Shown: positions 25,812 to 34,587 of the stretch, in pieces
Position numbering within the stretch: the stretch's first letter is position 1
Layout: the number at the start of each line of letters is the position of its first letter
DNA from: G965233625 sp965233625
Lineage (GTDB): Bacteria > Planctomycetota > Planctomycetia > Pirellulales > Pirellulaceae
Length of the DNA: 64,000 nucleotides
Assembly: GCA_965233625.1 (NCBI GenBank)
Contig: OZ247499.1
Span: forward strand, 2,542,001 to 2,606,000
Direction of reading: 5' to 3'
Notes under the pieces: model-generated
The model's database searches: none
Seen by the model: only the letters and a program-made list of their open reading frames with translations
Told to the model about the DNA's origin: nothing
Position numbers and translations under genes: made by a program

Positions 25812-26330
25812 TCACATACTCCCAGTAACTAGCTCTAAGTAGAAAAACTTGTTTGGTTCACACACATGCGCCAGTGTTAGCTGACGCATCTTTGAGGAGC
25901 CCTCTGCCCGGAAACAAAAAACCGGGAGGTTGCCACAAATCTAACTTTCAAATCCGCAGGTGAGCGGTGCAGATAGACCAACTTTATTTTTCACCGCAAG
26001 CTAATTAAAGCCCCTATTTTACGCATGTCCCTATTTTTTTGAGATTCGTTAAGGCTTCTGCAACCTTGTCTGGGGCATCGTTCCTGGAAATCTGCCATTA
26101 GCTATATGGGGGATTATCCCGTCTGCAACGTGTAACAAGGCTAGATGCGCTGATCTACCGCAAATTTACGGTGCAAGGGTTTGCGAAGCATCGAACGCGG
26201 ACTTATATCAGAAAGTACAGCCATATTTCCGCCAGACGCCGCACATCTGTGTGGATCTTCCGTTTCCCGGCGGTGTTCCGATAAAACGTCACGGCGGCCC
26301 GCCGCCCCAGCTTCATTCAGGTCACGATTT
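25812..26330. other. AT-rich divergent intergenic region
   Basis: About 520 bases between the YTV gene (minus) and the TPR gene (plus). The stretch around 25970-26060 is markedly AT-rich for this genome, with runs of T and A. An imperfect inverted repeat, TGCGCCAG...CTGACGCA (25867-25888), lies upstream of the YTV gene. I see no gene. Both promoters must lie here, but I cannot place either with confidence. Confidence 0.55.
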
Positions 26331-27536
26331 ATGAAAACCAAAGCCCTGTTCTTTGCCCTCGCAGTTCTCATGGTCGCCTCGACCGCTGCCGCCCAGCAGA
26401 TCCGCTATTCCGTGGTCAGCCCCAAAAAACAGTCCTTATATAAGGGCCGGGAAGCTGTCGGCGTTGCTGGCGAAGGCGAGCTGCTGACTGTCCTTGAAGA
26501 AAACAAGCCCTGGCTGCTGGTTCAGTCCGCAGCGGGTCAGCGCGGCTGGCTGAAGGAAGAGAACATTACCAAACTTGCGGAAGCCGCCCCGATCTACACC
26601 AAAATGCTGAAGCGGTATCCCAAGAGCGCTGACCTGCATGTCTCGCGGGCAATGTCGGAAGCGGCAGCCGGCAATAAGCAGGGCGCCATCAACGACTACG
26701 CCAAAGCCCTGGAACTCGCTCCCAAAGCAACCCATCTCTACGTGAACCGGGGCGTATTCTTTGGCACGATCAACCGCCACGACGACGCCATCGCTGACTT
26801 CAACAAGGCAATCAAGCTAGGAATGCGGACTTCGACAATCTACGTCAACCGCGCTTCGGCCTACATGTCGAAACGCGATTGGAAAAAAGCGATTGCCGAC
26901 TACAACAAAGCCATTGAACTAGCCCCCGAAACGCCTTCGCACTACTACCAGCGTGGCGTCGCCAACCGTAACAACGGCGACACAGAAGCCGCCATTGCCG
27001 ATTTCACCAGCGTCCTGAAGCTAGAACCCGGCAACTCCAGCGCCCTGGTGGCCCGCGGCTACGGCTTCTACCTGCAGAAAGAACACGCCAAAGCAGCAGC
27101 TGATTTCAACGCCGTTATCAAGCTGAATCCGAAGGCGTCTCTGGCCTATAACAACCGCGGCTTCAACCGTCAGGCTCTGGGCGATTACGAAGCCGCCCTG
27201 GATGACTACGAAAAAGCCGTCGAACTGGCGCCAAATTACGCACTGGCTTATCAGAACATCGGCTGGCTGCGGGCAACCTGCCCGGAAGAATCTATCCGCG
27301 ATGGCCGCAAAGCCTGGGAAGCCGCTAAAAAGGCCTGTGAACTCCGCAAGTGGCAATTCGCCACGGACATTAAAGCCCTGGCCGCCGCATACGCAGAATC
27401 GGAAGACTTCACCAACGCCATCCGCTACCAGAAGCAGGTAATCTCGATGGTGGAAGGCGAAGACAAAAAGGCGGAACAAGAGCTGCTGGAAATCTACGAA
27501 AGCAAGAAACCTTACCGCTTTGAAGACGTGAAATAA
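26331..27536 (+). CDS. Exported SH3-like/tetratricopeptide-repeat protein
   Basis: The protein has 401 residues from the ATG at 26331, where a clear signal peptide begins (KTKALFFALAVLMVASTAAAQQ); an upstream in-frame start would bury it. Residues 22-80 look like a bacterial SH3-type fold (LTVLEENKPWLLVQSAAGQRGWLKEENI). From about 85 to 340 there are seven or more TPR units with the typical 34-residue period, for example AYNNRGFNRQALGDYEAALD followed by DYEKAVELAPN. TPRs bind other proteins and SH3-like domains often bind cell-wall or peptide ligands, so this is probably a periplasmic scaffold. The partner is unknown. It is monocistronic, with a strong terminator 35 bases after the stop. Confidence 0.85.
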   Translation: MKTKALFFALAVLMVASTAAAQQIRYSVVSPKKQSLYKGREAVGVAGEGELLTVLEENKPWLLVQSAAGQRGWLKEENITKLAEAAPIYTKMLKRYPKSADLHVSRAMSEAAAGNKQGAINDYAKALELAPKATHLYVNRGVFFGTINRHDDAIADFNKAIKLGMRTSTIYVNRASAYMSKRDWKKAIADYNKAIELAPETPSHYYQRGVANRNNGDTEAAIADFTSVLKLEPGNSSALVARGYGFYLQKEHAKAAADFNAVIKLNPKASLAYNNRGFNRQALGDYEAALDDYEKAVELAPNYALAYQNIGWLRATCPEESIRDGRKAWEAAKKACELRKWQFATDIKALAAAYAESEDFTNAIRYQKQVISMVEGEDKKAEQELLEIYESKKPYRFEDVK

Positions 27537-27571
27537 CCGGCGGATTCCAGCGCCCGGAACAACACGCAGAG

Positions 27572-27605
27572 GCCACCTTGAATGCGATATTCAAGGTGGC
27601 TTTTT
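27572..27605 (+). terminator. Rho-independent terminator after the SH3/TPR gene
   Basis: A perfect 12-bp stem, GCCACCTTGAAT paired with ATTCAAGGTGGC, has a 5-base loop (GCGAT) and is followed directly by TTTTT. This is one of the clearest intrinsic terminators in the window. Confidence 0.95.
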
Positions 27606-27705
27606 GCGTGGCTGCGACGGGGATCTTTCATTGAATCGAGGATGGAATGTGCTAATATCATTGTTTTACCCCTCTTCTTCAGTCTATTCTCCCCCCGGAG
27701 TAACG

Positions 27706-28560
27706 ATGGTCGAACACCGCTGCCGGACCCGCGCTTTCACGCTGGTCGAGTTACTAGTTGTCATTGCAATTATTGGCGTGCTTGTCGCGCTGCTGTTGCC
27801 CGCCGTTCAGGCCGCTCGCGAAGCCGCCCGCCGGATGAGCTGCTCGAACAATCTCAAGCAGATCGGGCTTGGCTATCACAACCATCACGACGTCAACGGA
27901 GAATTTCCGCTTGGCGGACAGAACGCCCCGGATGGCGATCCCTGTTGCCAGGGAGAACACAACGTCCGCACCCAATGGAGCTGGCCGTACCATCTTCTGC
28001 CTTATATCGAGCAGAAAAATGTCCACGACCTGACGGACCACAACCAGGTATATCGATCCACGGTCGATGTCTACTACTGCCCTAGCCGCCGCGCACCGAG
28101 CACCTACGGCGGCAGCAATCACGCCCGCATTGACTACGCCGGTAACGCCGGCACTTCCGGCACGGGCGACAACGGTGTTGTCCAACGTTCGGACAGAGAC
28201 CCCGTCACATTCGCCCACATCACCGATGGCACGTCGAACACGTTACTGGTCGGTGAGAAACAGACCGATGTCTCTCAGCTTGGCGGTGGATGCTGTGACG
28301 ACAACGAAAACCCCTACAATCCTGGCTGGGAGGTCGACATCTACCGGCGAGGAACGTCCATCCCGGCGCCCGACTCGCAACACCCTCAGAAACTAAGCGG
28401 TAGTAACTCCAATTCCCAGGTCTTCGGTTCGTCACATCCCGGCGGCGCCAACATGCTGCTCTGCGACGGCTCAGTCCGCCTGGTCACCTACACGGTCGAT
28501 ACAGAAACCTTCCGCCGCTTCTGCGTCCGGGACGACGGCCTGGTAAATGGCGAACTGTAA
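27706..28560 (+). CDS. DUF1559 protein with type IV pilin-like N-terminus
   Basis: The protein has 284 residues from the ATG at 27706, chosen because GGAG lies five bases upstream and the pilin-type motif follows at once: RAFTLVELLVVIAIIGVLVA, then LLLPAVQAAREAARR. This is a class III/prepilin-type methylation and cleavage motif with one hydrophobic helix. The body carries DUF1559 hallmarks: CSNNLKQIGLGYHNHHD, the LLPYIEQ motif, DGTSNTLLVGEKQ, and the C-terminal H-x9-DG motif (HPGGANMLLCDGSV). DUF1559 proteins are massively expanded in planctomycetes and are thought to be pseudopilin-like surface proteins; individual functions are unknown. The gene appears to stand alone. Confidence 0.93.
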   Translation: MVEHRCRTRAFTLVELLVVIAIIGVLVALLLPAVQAAREAARRMSCSNNLKQIGLGYHNHHDVNGEFPLGGQNAPDGDPCCQGEHNVRTQWSWPYHLLPYIEQKNVHDLTDHNQVYRSTVDVYYCPSRRAPSTYGGSNHARIDYAGNAGTSGTGDNGVVQRSDRDPVTFAHITDGTSNTLLVGEKQTDVSQLGGGCCDDNENPYNPGWEVDIYRRGTSIPAPDSQHPQKLSGSNSNSQVFGSSHPGGANMLLCDGSVRLVTYTVDTETFRRFCVRDDGLVNGEL

Positions 28561-28582
28561 ACCTGTTTGAAGTGGAAGCACT

Positions 28583-29806
28583 TTAATCAGGCTGCCCGTT
28601 GGCGTTGTCCAGGCAGTGAAGCACCGGGTTAACGCCCGTTTCTGCACATCCAGGATGTTTCTGGAGATAGTCCAGCGTCGAGAACCCGGCGCTGGCGTCT
28701 CGCCCTTCCGCGGCTCCGCGTTCCAGATAATGCGTGGCCGCGTCGGCTTGCGCAGCACGCACATCATCATAAGTGCGAAGATACCAGTCCGCATCAAATA
28801 ACTCCGAGGCCAGAAGACGCTGGCGGTCAACGACCATTTGTGCGTTTGGCTTCTTCGCCTGATTCAGCTGGAATGCCAGGCGGAGTTCAAGGATGTGCAC
28901 CCTCCTCTGCAGCGCGGCAGCCAAACCGCGCTGCCGGTCGAGTTCTGCCACCACTTCTGGAATGAACTCCTCGAAATGGTTCTGGGCGTCATTCAAAGCT
29001 GAAGCAACCTCGTCTAATTGTTGCTGACACTGTGCTTCGTTTTCACCTTTGCTGAGCGAACGTAGCGCCTGATACGTATTGTCGACCCACGCCATGCAAC
29101 TGGCGTTGGCTTCGCTACTCAACGGACCAGCCCGGTGATGGCGGAGTTCTGGTTGTAGAAACTGGCTGATGCTGGCTGAAACATGCTGCAGGTTCTCTGG
29201 CCAGCGAATATTCAGTTCCAGCGCCATGCGGTTGATTTCAGCCTCCCAGTTTTGCAGCAGATCTTCGTACCACACAAAAGTCCGTGACATGCCGCGCGAA
29301 TCATGTTCCGCATCGAGAACATAGCGCAACCAGAGCAGGAGCCCCTTGGTTGTGGTGAACCCGTTACGCTCCGTGAGTGACGCCGCAACCTCTGCCGGCC
29401 GCCGGAGCGGAATAACGACATGCGGCGCGAAGCCCTCGGCTGTTAACAGGTTCTTCCACAGCGGAATGAACCGGCAGATTCGCGGATCTTTAATGACCAG
29501 CAGTTCCCGTTGGTTGAAATCGCGTAGCAGCCTACGAATCCTTTCTACAGATTCCGTCTGTTCAGAAATTTCGCAGTATCCAGCAGGTAGAGTACGCCAG
29601 TCGTCCCATTTTCTACCCGCGTCAGCCAGCAGCAGATCGTGATCACGATTGATTTCCGCAGGCTCCCACCGCCGGCTAACGCAACACCACGGCTCCGCCC
29701 CGGTAGAAACCGGGATTGTTCCTCCCAGCAGATTGATGACACGTGTAAGCGCAGAAGTTCCGCTACGGTGCATCCCTGCAACAATCATCGCTTTGGGTGT
29801 TGGCAT
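28583..29806 (-). CDS. Sulfotransferase-family protein with a C-terminal glycosyltransferase-associated domain
   Basis: The 407-residue protein's N-terminal part (about 5-250) has the 5'-phosphosulfate-binding loop IVAGMHRSGTSAL and, later, LVIKDPR and PLRRPAEVAASL, which fit the 3'-phosphate-binding region of PAPS-dependent sulfotransferases. A predicted coiled segment (about 265-330) leads to a C-terminal domain (about 335-400; FDADWYLRTYDDVRAA, HYLERGAAEGR, NPVLHCLDN). The repeated pattern of that domain (Tyr-Leu, Asp-Val, His-Tyr-Leu, Gly-Arg) is otherwise familiar to me from large polysaccharide glycosyltransferases. The combination suggests sulfation of a cell-surface glycan (inference). 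Start: ATG at 29806. It lies 38 bases downstream of the AarF-kinase gene on the same strand. Confidence 0.82.
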   Translation of the reverse strand: MPTPKAMIVAGMHRSGTSALTRVINLLGGTIPVSTGAEPWCCVSRRWEPAEINRDHDLLLADAGRKWDDWRTLPAGYCEISEQTESVERIRRLLRDFNQRELLVIKDPRICRFIPLWKNLLTAEGFAPHVVIPLRRPAEVAASLTERNGFTTTKGLLLWLRYVLDAEHDSRGMSRTFVWYEDLLQNWEAEINRMALELNIRWPENLQHVSASISQFLQPELRHHRAGPLSSEANASCMAWVDNTYQALRSLSKGENEAQCQQQLDEVASALNDAQNHFEEFIPEVVAELDRQRGLAAALQRRVHILELRLAFQLNQAKKPNAQMVVDRQRLLASELFDADWYLRTYDDVRAAQADAATHYLERGAAEGRDASAGFSTLDYLQKHPGCAETGVNPVLHCLDNANGQPD

Positions 29807-29844
29807 AACTCAGATATCAGGTTCGTACAGCGTCTCAACAGCCG

Positions 29845-31536
29845 CTAATCGCGTTGATCCAGATTGCCGCTGCGACGGATCGCAAGAATCAACCGCAGGC
29901 CAATCATGACGCTGGTAACACAGCCGGTCAGCCCCAGAATAGATACCTTGTGCAGTCCGGCAAAGTACGTGCCTTCCGGGAACAGCACCGGCGGCACCTG
30001 GTTGCTAAGCATGCCGGCAGAGCCAACAAACAAGGCGCTGGCCATCAGACCCAGCACCAGACGGTTAACCGTCGGACCCAGGCGGCGGTGGTCTAGATGC
30101 ACATCAAACTGCCCGGACTGCACCTGCTCCATGATATTCATCAGCCGGTCCGGCAGCACTTCCGCGAGTTGCTCTAACTGCATATACAGGCGCCGCATCC
30201 GCCGGACCTGCCGCATGGGCGAAAGCCGCCGCATCATCAAGGTCCGTTGAAATGGCTGCATGACTTCCATCAAAGAGAAGCCGGGGCTCAGCATCTTCGC
30301 CGTACCATCCAGCGTCACCAGAGCTTTAATCAGTAGCACGGCCTCTGTGGGCAGAGAAATTTCGTGCTGCCGGATGATCGTCATCATGTCGTTCAGCGCG
30401 CCACTGACGTCGAAGTTCTCCAGAGACTGCGATGCATACTGCCCAACGAAGTCCGCCACATCACTGTTGAGCGCTGCTTCGTCCAGCCGAGGCGGGCACT
30501 TGCCGATGCGTTTAATAATGGTGGTCAGTAGCAGTACATCGCGGCTGACAATCGCCAGCAGCATCTCTTCGATATCTTCCCGCAGTTTCTCGTTGATGCG
30601 GCCAACCATGCCGAAATCGAGCAGCCCGATTACATCACCGGGCAGCACCAGAATATTACCCGGATGCGGGTCCGCATGGTAAAAGCCATGCTTGAAAATC
30701 ATCCGCATGTAGATCGACGCGCCGCGCCGCGCGACCTCGTCCAGGTCAATCCCCGCCTGCACCAGCTCGTGCGTATCTTTCAGCTTCAGACCTTTCAGCC
30801 GTTCCATCGTCAGCACACGCGACGTGCAGAACTCTGTAAACGGCCGCGGGATGCGGATCGTCGGATCATCCTGATACTGCGATGCAAACTGCAGTAGGTT
30901 GCGTTCTTCGCGGCCGAAATCCAATTCACGCCGCAGTGACCGCGCCATCTCGGCAACCATCCGCACCGGATGATACGGTTTGAATTCTTCGATCCGCTCC
31001 GCCAGCAGCGCGACGCCAGCCAGTAGATCAAGGTCGTTGTGGATCACCTGTTCGATGCCAACGTGCTGCACCTTCACCACCACATCTTCGCCGCTCATCA
31101 GTTGCGCGCGATGCACCTGCCCGATCGACGCGGAAGCGATGGGCGTTTCGTCAAATTCGCTGAATAGCAGCTCAATGCTTTCGCCCAGTTCCCGCTCGAC
31201 GATCTCGCGGATATCGTCAATATGATCCGCCCGCACGTCCGACTGCAGCTTCTGCAGTTCCAGAGCCAGTTCCACGCCGACCACATCCGGCCGTGTACTC
31301 AGCAGCTGCCCCAATTTGATAAACGTGGGACCAAGTTCCTGCATCGCCAGCCGGATGCGGGACTCGTGCGATTGCCGCGCGAGAATCTCGCCATCGGGAT
31401 CACGCAGATGATCTTTCACGAAGTCCAGCTGCAAGCGGCTGATCCAGTCAGCAAGTCCGTACTTGCTAAGGACGCTAAGGATCTCTGTCCAGCGTTTGAT
31501 GTTGCGGTAGATTTGCGGGATGGAGCTTATTTTCAT
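29845..31536 (-). CDS. AarF/UbiB (ABC1) family atypical kinase
   Basis: The 563-residue protein carries the UbiB landmarks in order: the KxGQ motif in TFIKLGQLLSTRPDVV, the ATP-site Lys in VVVKVQHVG, the FYHADPHPGN catalytic loop and LLDFGMVGR in place of the usual DFG region. Two hydrophobic segments close the protein (LVLGLMASALFVGSAGML and a last helix near 535-555), as in membrane-anchored UbiB proteins. These proteins are atypical ATPases that support biosynthesis or extraction of isoprenoid quinones and other membrane lipids. No ubiquinone or menaquinone genes are beside it here, so its pathway is not shown by context. Confidence 0.92.
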   Translation of the reverse strand: MKISSIPQIYRNIKRWTEILSVLSKYGLADWISRLQLDFVKDHLRDPDGEILARQSHESRIRLAMQELGPTFIKLGQLLSTRPDVVGVELALELQKLQSDVRADHIDDIREIVERELGESIELLFSEFDETPIASASIGQVHRAQLMSGEDVVVKVQHVGIEQVIHNDLDLLAGVALLAERIEEFKPYHPVRMVAEMARSLRRELDFGREERNLLQFASQYQDDPTIRIPRPFTEFCTSRVLTMERLKGLKLKDTHELVQAGIDLDEVARRGASIYMRMIFKHGFYHADPHPGNILVLPGDVIGLLDFGMVGRINEKLREDIEEMLLAIVSRDVLLLTTIIKRIGKCPPRLDEAALNSDVADFVGQYASQSLENFDVSGALNDMMTIIRQHEISLPTEAVLLIKALVTLDGTAKMLSPGFSLMEVMQPFQRTLMMRRLSPMRQVRRMRRLYMQLEQLAEVLPDRLMNIMEQVQSGQFDVHLDHRRLGPTVNRLVLGLMASALFVGSAGMLSNQVPPVLFPEGTYFAGLHKVSILGLTGCVTSVMIGLRLILAIRRSGNLDQRD

Positions 31537-31833
31537 GAATTACCCGCTAGGCTCTGCGGCAGCGGAAGTTTCAGAGCCGCAAAGCGTCTGGCCGCACGTA
31601 TACAATGCGTGCAAATGCTGCATGAAGGTGTAATATAACTTTAGCGTGCGATAACGGATATCTGCACAACTTTCCGTCGTGAGCACGGCGCCCATCCAGC
31701 AAGTTTCAAGCGGATTAAACGGCAAGTGCAGCGACGACCCTGGTAACAACCGTAATAATCGCTGTAACGCCGCGCCGCCCTTACAACCATACTTCTCACA
31801 CCTGACCCATTCTGTTTACGAAGAGGCACCTTT

Positions 31834-33321
31834 ATGAAACGGCTCTTGATCGCTGGCACTGTTTTAACGCTTCTGCTGTGCAGTGTGGTAGCCGCCCGCA
31901 CCTGGACCGATAGCACGGGCAAGTTCACCATCGAAGGTGAATTCGGAGGCTTCAAGAACGGGAAGGTGCTCATCAAAACGGCCAAGGGCGAACTGGCGAT
32001 CCCCCGTTCCAAACTTAGCGCCGCCGATCAGAAGTTTGTGGTCGAAGCGCTCAAAGCGGCGAAAAACCAGCAGCCAGACGCACAGCCCGCAGGCAGCGGA
32101 GCGGCCCCTGGCGGCAGCGATACGACCGCCTGGCCCACCTGGCGCGGACCGTCCCGCGATGGTGCATCGCGGGAAACCGGGCTGCTCCAGCAATGGCCTG
32201 AACAGGGGCCGCCACTTGATTGGTCCACCCGCGGCCTGGGCAGCGGTTTCTCAAGCGTCTCGATCGCCGGTGGCCGCATCTTCACCTTGGGTCAGAAGGA
32301 AAACGCAACCCACATTGTCGCCCTGAAAGAAAGCGATGGCTCACTGCTGTGGTCAACGCCTATCGGCAAATCCGATAAGCCCAACTGCACGCCCACGGTC
32401 GATGGCGATCTGGTTTACGGCATGTCCTTCAGCGGCGAACTGGCCGCATGCAACGTCGAAACGGGTAAGGTCGTCTGGTCGAAGCACATGAAGAACGATT
32501 TCGGCGGCAAAATGATGAGCGGCTGGGGCTACAGCGAATCGCCACTGATCGACGGCGATCTGCTGATCTGCACACCCGGCGGCCCCCGCGCGATGCTGGT
32601 TGCTTTGAACAAAAAGACTGGCGAAACCGTCTGGACCACCATCATGCCCAACGGCGGGCAACGTGGACAGGACGGCGCCGGTTATAGCTCCGTCGTCATC
32701 AGCAACGGCGGCGGCGTGAAGCAGTATGTGCAACTGGTGGGTCGCGGGCTGATTGGTGTGCGCGCCTCCAATGGCGAACTGCTCTGGCGCTACGATCGCA
32801 TCGCCAACGGCACCGCCAACATTCCCACGCCCATTATCAGCGGCGATCTGATCTTCTGTTCCACCGGATACGGCGACGGCGGCAGCGCGCTGCTTAAACT
32901 GGTCGGCCGCGGCAAAGCCGTGCAGGTGCAGGAACTACGTTACTACAGCGCTAAAGAGCTGCAGAACCACCACGGCGGCATGGTGCTGGTGGACGATCAC
33001 ATTTACTTCGGTCATGGCCACAACAACGGCTTCCCCGTGTGCGTTGAGTTAAAATCCGGCAACATCATCTGGGGCAAGCAGCGGGGCGAAGGCGCACGTT
33101 CCGCCGCCGTGGTCTATGCCGATGGCCACATGTACTTCCGCTACGAAGACGGCGTGATGGTGCTGATGGACGCCTCGCCCAAGGGCTACAACGTGAATGG
33201 AAAATTCACGATCAAAACGCGCAACGACACCAGCTGGCCGCACCCCGTCGTTCACCACAAGCACCTCTATCTCCGCGACGGCGACGAACTGCACCGCTAC
33301 AACGTGGCCGCAGTTAATTAG
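31834..33321 (+). CDS. Exported SHD1 plus PQQ-type beta-propeller protein
   Basis: The 495-residue protein has a signal peptide (KRLLIAGTVLTLLLCSVVAA), then an SHD1-like domain (about 22-72; RTWTDSTGKFTIEGEFGG, IPRSKLSAADQKFV), a low-complexity linker, and a PQQ-like beta-propeller (about 95-490; TWRGPSRDGAS, LLWSTPIGKSDKPNCTPTVD, GELAACNVETGKVVWSKH). In planctomycetes this arrangement is common in secreted proteins of unknown substrate. The propeller resembles quinoprotein dehydrogenases, but I do not see the full set of PQQ and calcium ligands, so it may be structural or may bind outer-membrane partners like BamB. Start: ATG with GAGG about ten bases upstream. The 297 bases before it contain no gene. 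Confidence 0.88.
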   Translation: MKRLLIAGTVLTLLLCSVVAARTWTDSTGKFTIEGEFGGFKNGKVLIKTAKGELAIPRSKLSAADQKFVVEALKAAKNQQPDAQPAGSGAAPGGSDTTAWPTWRGPSRDGASRETGLLQQWPEQGPPLDWSTRGLGSGFSSVSIAGGRIFTLGQKENATHIVALKESDGSLLWSTPIGKSDKPNCTPTVDGDLVYGMSFSGELAACNVETGKVVWSKHMKNDFGGKMMSGWGYSESPLIDGDLLICTPGGPRAMLVALNKKTGETVWTTIMPNGGQRGQDGAGYSSVVISNGGGVKQYVQLVGRGLIGVRASNGELLWRYDRIANGTANIPTPIISGDLIFCSTGYGDGGSALLKLVGRGKAVQVQELRYYSAKELQNHHGGMVLVDDHIYFGHGHNNGFPVCVELKSGNIIWGKQRGEGARSAAVVYADGHMYFRYEDGVMVLMDASPKGYNVNGKFTIKTRNDTSWPHPVVHHKHLYLRDGDELHRYNVAAVN

Positions 33322-33416
33322 CCAACACCCGGCGCGAACCACCCGCCGCAAGGGCCGGTCCCGTAAATCAGGGAAGCAGCTATAATAGCCGCTATCGGAA
33401 ACTGAAATCGCTCAGG

Positions 33417-33491
33417 CCGTAGGTCAGGCGCCTGCCTGACAACGAAACGTGTTCCACCCCAACCACCGTCAGGCAGGCGCCTGACCTACGG
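33417..33491. repeat. Perfect 24-bp intergenic inverted repeat (family 1, copy A)
   Basis: Two 24-base arms (33417-33440 and 33468-33491) are exact reverse complements, with a 27-base spacer. Each arm starts or ends with CCGTAGGTCAGGCG or its complement, and the arm itself contains the nested palindrome GGCGCC. Relatives lie at 57648 and 63048. It sits upstream of hisH, between genes. No T-run follows, so it is not a normal terminator. Confidence 0.9.
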
Positions 33492-33545
33492 GGTTAAGGT
33501 AAAACACGCCTGACGATACGTCGCGGACCCAACAAGCGCCAACAT

Positions 33546-34154
33546 ATGATCGCCATTGTCGACTACCAGATGGGCAACCTGCGCAGTGTTCAAAAAGCGT
33601 TTGAACGGAGCGGGCATCAGGCGGAAATCACCTCTGACCCGCAGCAGATTGCCACAGCCAGCAAAATCGTGCTGCCGGGTGTCGGCGCCTTTGCCGACGC
33701 CATCGCTGAAATGCGGCGGCGCGATCTGGTAACCGTGGTGAAAGATAGCATCGACGCCGGCAAGCCGTTCCTCGGCATCTGCCTAGGCCTACAAATGCTG
33801 TTTGAAACCGGCTATGAAGATGGCGAACACGAAGGCATGGGCATCCTGGCCGGTGAAGTCCGCCGCTTTGATCTGCCGCCGGAGTACAAAGTACCTCATA
33901 TGGGCTGGAACCAGTTGCAGTTCGTCCATAGACCGCCCATCTTTGAAGGCGTGGCCGACAACGCCCACTTCTACTTCGTGCACTCATACTACGCGGCGCC
34001 GGCGGATCGCAGTGTCGTAGCCATCGAAGCAGAGTACCATCAACCATTCTGCGCCGCCGTGTGGCGCGACAATCTGTTCGCCACGCAGTTTCACCCGGAG
34101 AAGAGCCAGCAGGATGGACTGCGGGTGCTCAAGAATTTCGCAGAGCTGACGTAA
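33546..34154 (+). CDS. hisH: Imidazole glycerol phosphate synthase, glutamine amidotransferase subunit
   Basis: The 202-residue protein is the class I glutaminase subunit that supplies ammonia to HisF for imidazole glycerol phosphate formation in histidine biosynthesis. The N-terminus MIAIVDYQMGNLRSV is typical, PGVGAF gives the oxyanion region, Cys79 in LGICLGLQ is the nucleophile, and QFHPEKSQ near residue 185 supplies the His and Glu of the triad. Length is normal for HisH (about 200). No other his genes are next to it; the next gene, DUF423, follows after 17 bases and is not a pathway member. Scattered his genes are usual in this phylum as far as I recall. Confidence 0.96.
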   Translation: MIAIVDYQMGNLRSVQKAFERSGHQAEITSDPQQIATASKIVLPGVGAFADAIAEMRRRDLVTVVKDSIDAGKPFLGICLGLQMLFETGYEDGEHEGMGILAGEVRRFDLPPEYKVPHMGWNQLQFVHRPPIFEGVADNAHFYFVHSYYAAPADRSVVAIEAEYHQPFCAAVWRDNLFATQFHPEKSQQDGLRVLKNFAELT

Positions 34155-34171
34155 CTTCCACGGAACAACGC

Positions 34172-34582
34172 ATGCAAGCCAAAGTCTGTTTACTCATTGC
34201 CGCATTGCTCGGCGCCAGCGGTGTCGCCCTCGGCGCCTATCACGCCCACGGTCTTGAGAAGATGCTCGACAAACGCGAACTGTCCGCGGCTGACCATGCG
34301 AAGACGATGGACCAGTGCGGCACCGCCGTGCGTTACCAGTTGTTCCATGCCGTCGCGGTACTCGGCGTCGGCGCCGTTGTCGCAAGCCGCCCCAGTCGCC
34401 TCCTCGTGGCCGCAGCGTGCCTGTATCTACTGGGCGTTAGTATGTTTTCGGGCGGACTTTATCTGATTGTCTTCGCCCAGAACGGAATTCATTGGTCGAT
34501 TGTCCCGCTCGGCGGACTAACGCTGATCATCGCGTGGGTGCTGACCGGCGTTGGCGGGCTGTTGCTCAAGGCGCCGGAGTAA
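34172..34582 (+). CDS. DUF423 small membrane protein
   Basis: The 136-residue protein has four hydrophobic segments: CLLIAALLGASGVALGAYHAHG, LFHAVAVLGVGAVVA, LLVAAACLYLLGVSMFSGGLY and VPLGGLTLIIAWVLTGVGG. The pattern GA(Y/F)xAHGL near the N-terminus, Lys/Arg-rich first loop, and the SGxLY motif match DUF423 (YwdK/YgdD-like) inner-membrane proteins. The family's function is unknown. The ATG at 34172 was chosen because the signal-like first helix begins there; an upstream in-frame start overlaps hisH. It is likely cotranscribed with hisH, which does not by itself imply a shared function. Confidence 0.9.
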   Translation: MQAKVCLLIAALLGASGVALGAYHAHGLEKMLDKRELSAADHAKTMDQCGTAVRYQLFHAVAVLGVGAVVASRPSRLLVAAACLYLLGVSMFSGGLYLIVFAQNGIHWSIVPLGGLTLIIAWVLTGVGGLLLKAPE

Positions 34583-34587
34583 CGGCA

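Noticed and set aside
33546..34154. hisH as part of a histidine operon
   Set aside because: No other his gene is adjacent; the neighbours are a repeat and a DUF423 gene, so only the single gene is claimed.
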